A stretch of 24,843 nucleotides of DNA from Acidiluteibacter sp965660325 (GTDB taxonomy: Bacteria > Bacteroidota > Bacteroidia > Flavobacteriales_E > Vicingaceae), in assembly GCA_965660325.1 (NCBI GenBank), contig CBFHZL010000027.1, positions 1-24,843 of the forward strand, written 5' to 3'. The notes below the pieces were generated by a model that was not told where the DNA came from, made no database searches, and was given only the letters and a program-made list of their open reading frames with translations. The position numbers were made by a program, and so were the translations under genes. Of this stretch, positions 24,650 through 24,843 are shown piece by piece (position 1 is the stretch's first letter; every line of letters begins with the position of its first letter).

Positions 24650-24686
24650 CAAACTTAATAGTATTACTATTAAAGTAGATAGCAAA
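24650..24686 (-). promoter_or_regulatory. Promoter of the tetR-ABC-hlyD-tolC operon
   Basis: On the minus strand TAAGTTTG (24657-24650) matches TAnnTTTG, and TTTG (24686-24683) lies upstream with a 25-base spacer, slightly longer than usual. The start point would fall near 24645. A perfect palindrome fills the space between the two elements and touches the -7 box. Confidence 0.5.
24655..24673. promoter_or_regulatory. Palindromic operator, probably bound by the TetR regulator
   Basis: TTAATAGTATTACTATTAA is a perfect 9+1+9 palindrome between the likely -33 and -7 elements, 25 bases upstream of the chosen tetR start. Size, symmetry and position fit a TetR-family operator for autoregulation. 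The palindrome is seen directly; the binding is inference. Confidence 0.7.
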
Positions 24687-24843
24687 TGCATTATGTTTAA
24701 TATTATTTAACACAAACAAAACAAGGTCATAAAATGCAAACGATGTATTATTTAAGGAATATGAATCAAATCATTGCTCCATTCACATTGTTTTGAAAAT
24801 CAACAATTAATTACAGGCTCGCTTTTTTAGTCGGTTGCCGAGC

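Noticed and set aside
24817..24843. GCTCG/CGAGC inverted repeat at the right edge
   Set aside because: Only a 5-bp stem cut by the window end, with no T-run after it in either visible direction; it may belong to a feature outside the window.

Overview
The window looks like chromosomal DNA from a member of the Bacteroidota (Cytophagales- or Flavobacteriales-like). This rests on low G+C, AT-rich spacers, several TAnnTTTG -7 promoter boxes, starts without Shine-Dalgarno sequences, a SpoIIE-type phosphatase of the usual Bacteroidota form, a TonB receptor with a carboxypeptidase-regulatory N-terminus, a HYC_CC_PP-type protein, and a very large type II-C Cas9. No species call is possible from sequence reading alone.

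Layout. (1) 1-5961: a type II-C CRISPR-Cas locus on the minus strand, cas9-cas1-cas2, with cas2 cut by the left edge and the repeat array presumably just outside it. A tracrRNA on the plus strand (about 5882-5961), with an intrinsic terminator, lies head-to-head with cas9 and inside the apparent 5' extension of the cas9 reading frame. It shows that the real cas9 start is the ATG at 5859. (2) 6205-7377: a lipoprotein with seven beta-propeller-like repeats. (3) 7546-10248: a plus-strand housekeeping cluster, lipoate-protein ligase, pterin-4a-carbinolamine dehydratase, and a DEDDh exonuclease fused to a UvrC-like GIY-YIG nuclease. (4) 10441-11007: an RluE-like pseudouridine synthase, then a 724-base gene-poor stretch with one doubtful small ORF. 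(5) 11732-13645: a membrane-anchored YfiR-like/coiled-coil/SpoIIE phosphatase, ending at a bidirectional terminator shared with (6) 13713-16827: a minus-strand metal-handling operon (HYC_CC_PP protein, secreted HMA protein, TonB receptor). (7) 16967-19395: plus-strand NmrA-like dehydrogenase, GNAT acetyltransferase and LpxL-like acyltransferase. (8) 19441-24648: a tight minus-strand operon of TetR regulator, ABC transporter, HlyD-like adaptor and TolC-like outer-membrane channel, with a perfect 9+1+9 palindrome beside the tetR promoter.

How they work together. Cas9, Cas1, Cas2 and the tracrRNA form a complete minimal adaptive immunity module apart from the array. The three proteins of the metal operon are all extracytoplasmic and all carry a vicinal Cys-Cys pair, which suggests Cu-like metal handling at the outer membrane. 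The TetR-ABC-HlyD-TolC set is a tripartite export system, but its ABC subunit has lost nearly every catalytic ATPase motif except Walker A. That loss, and the tracrRNA/cas9 arrangement, are the most interesting points. I found no wholly unknown system that I could defend.
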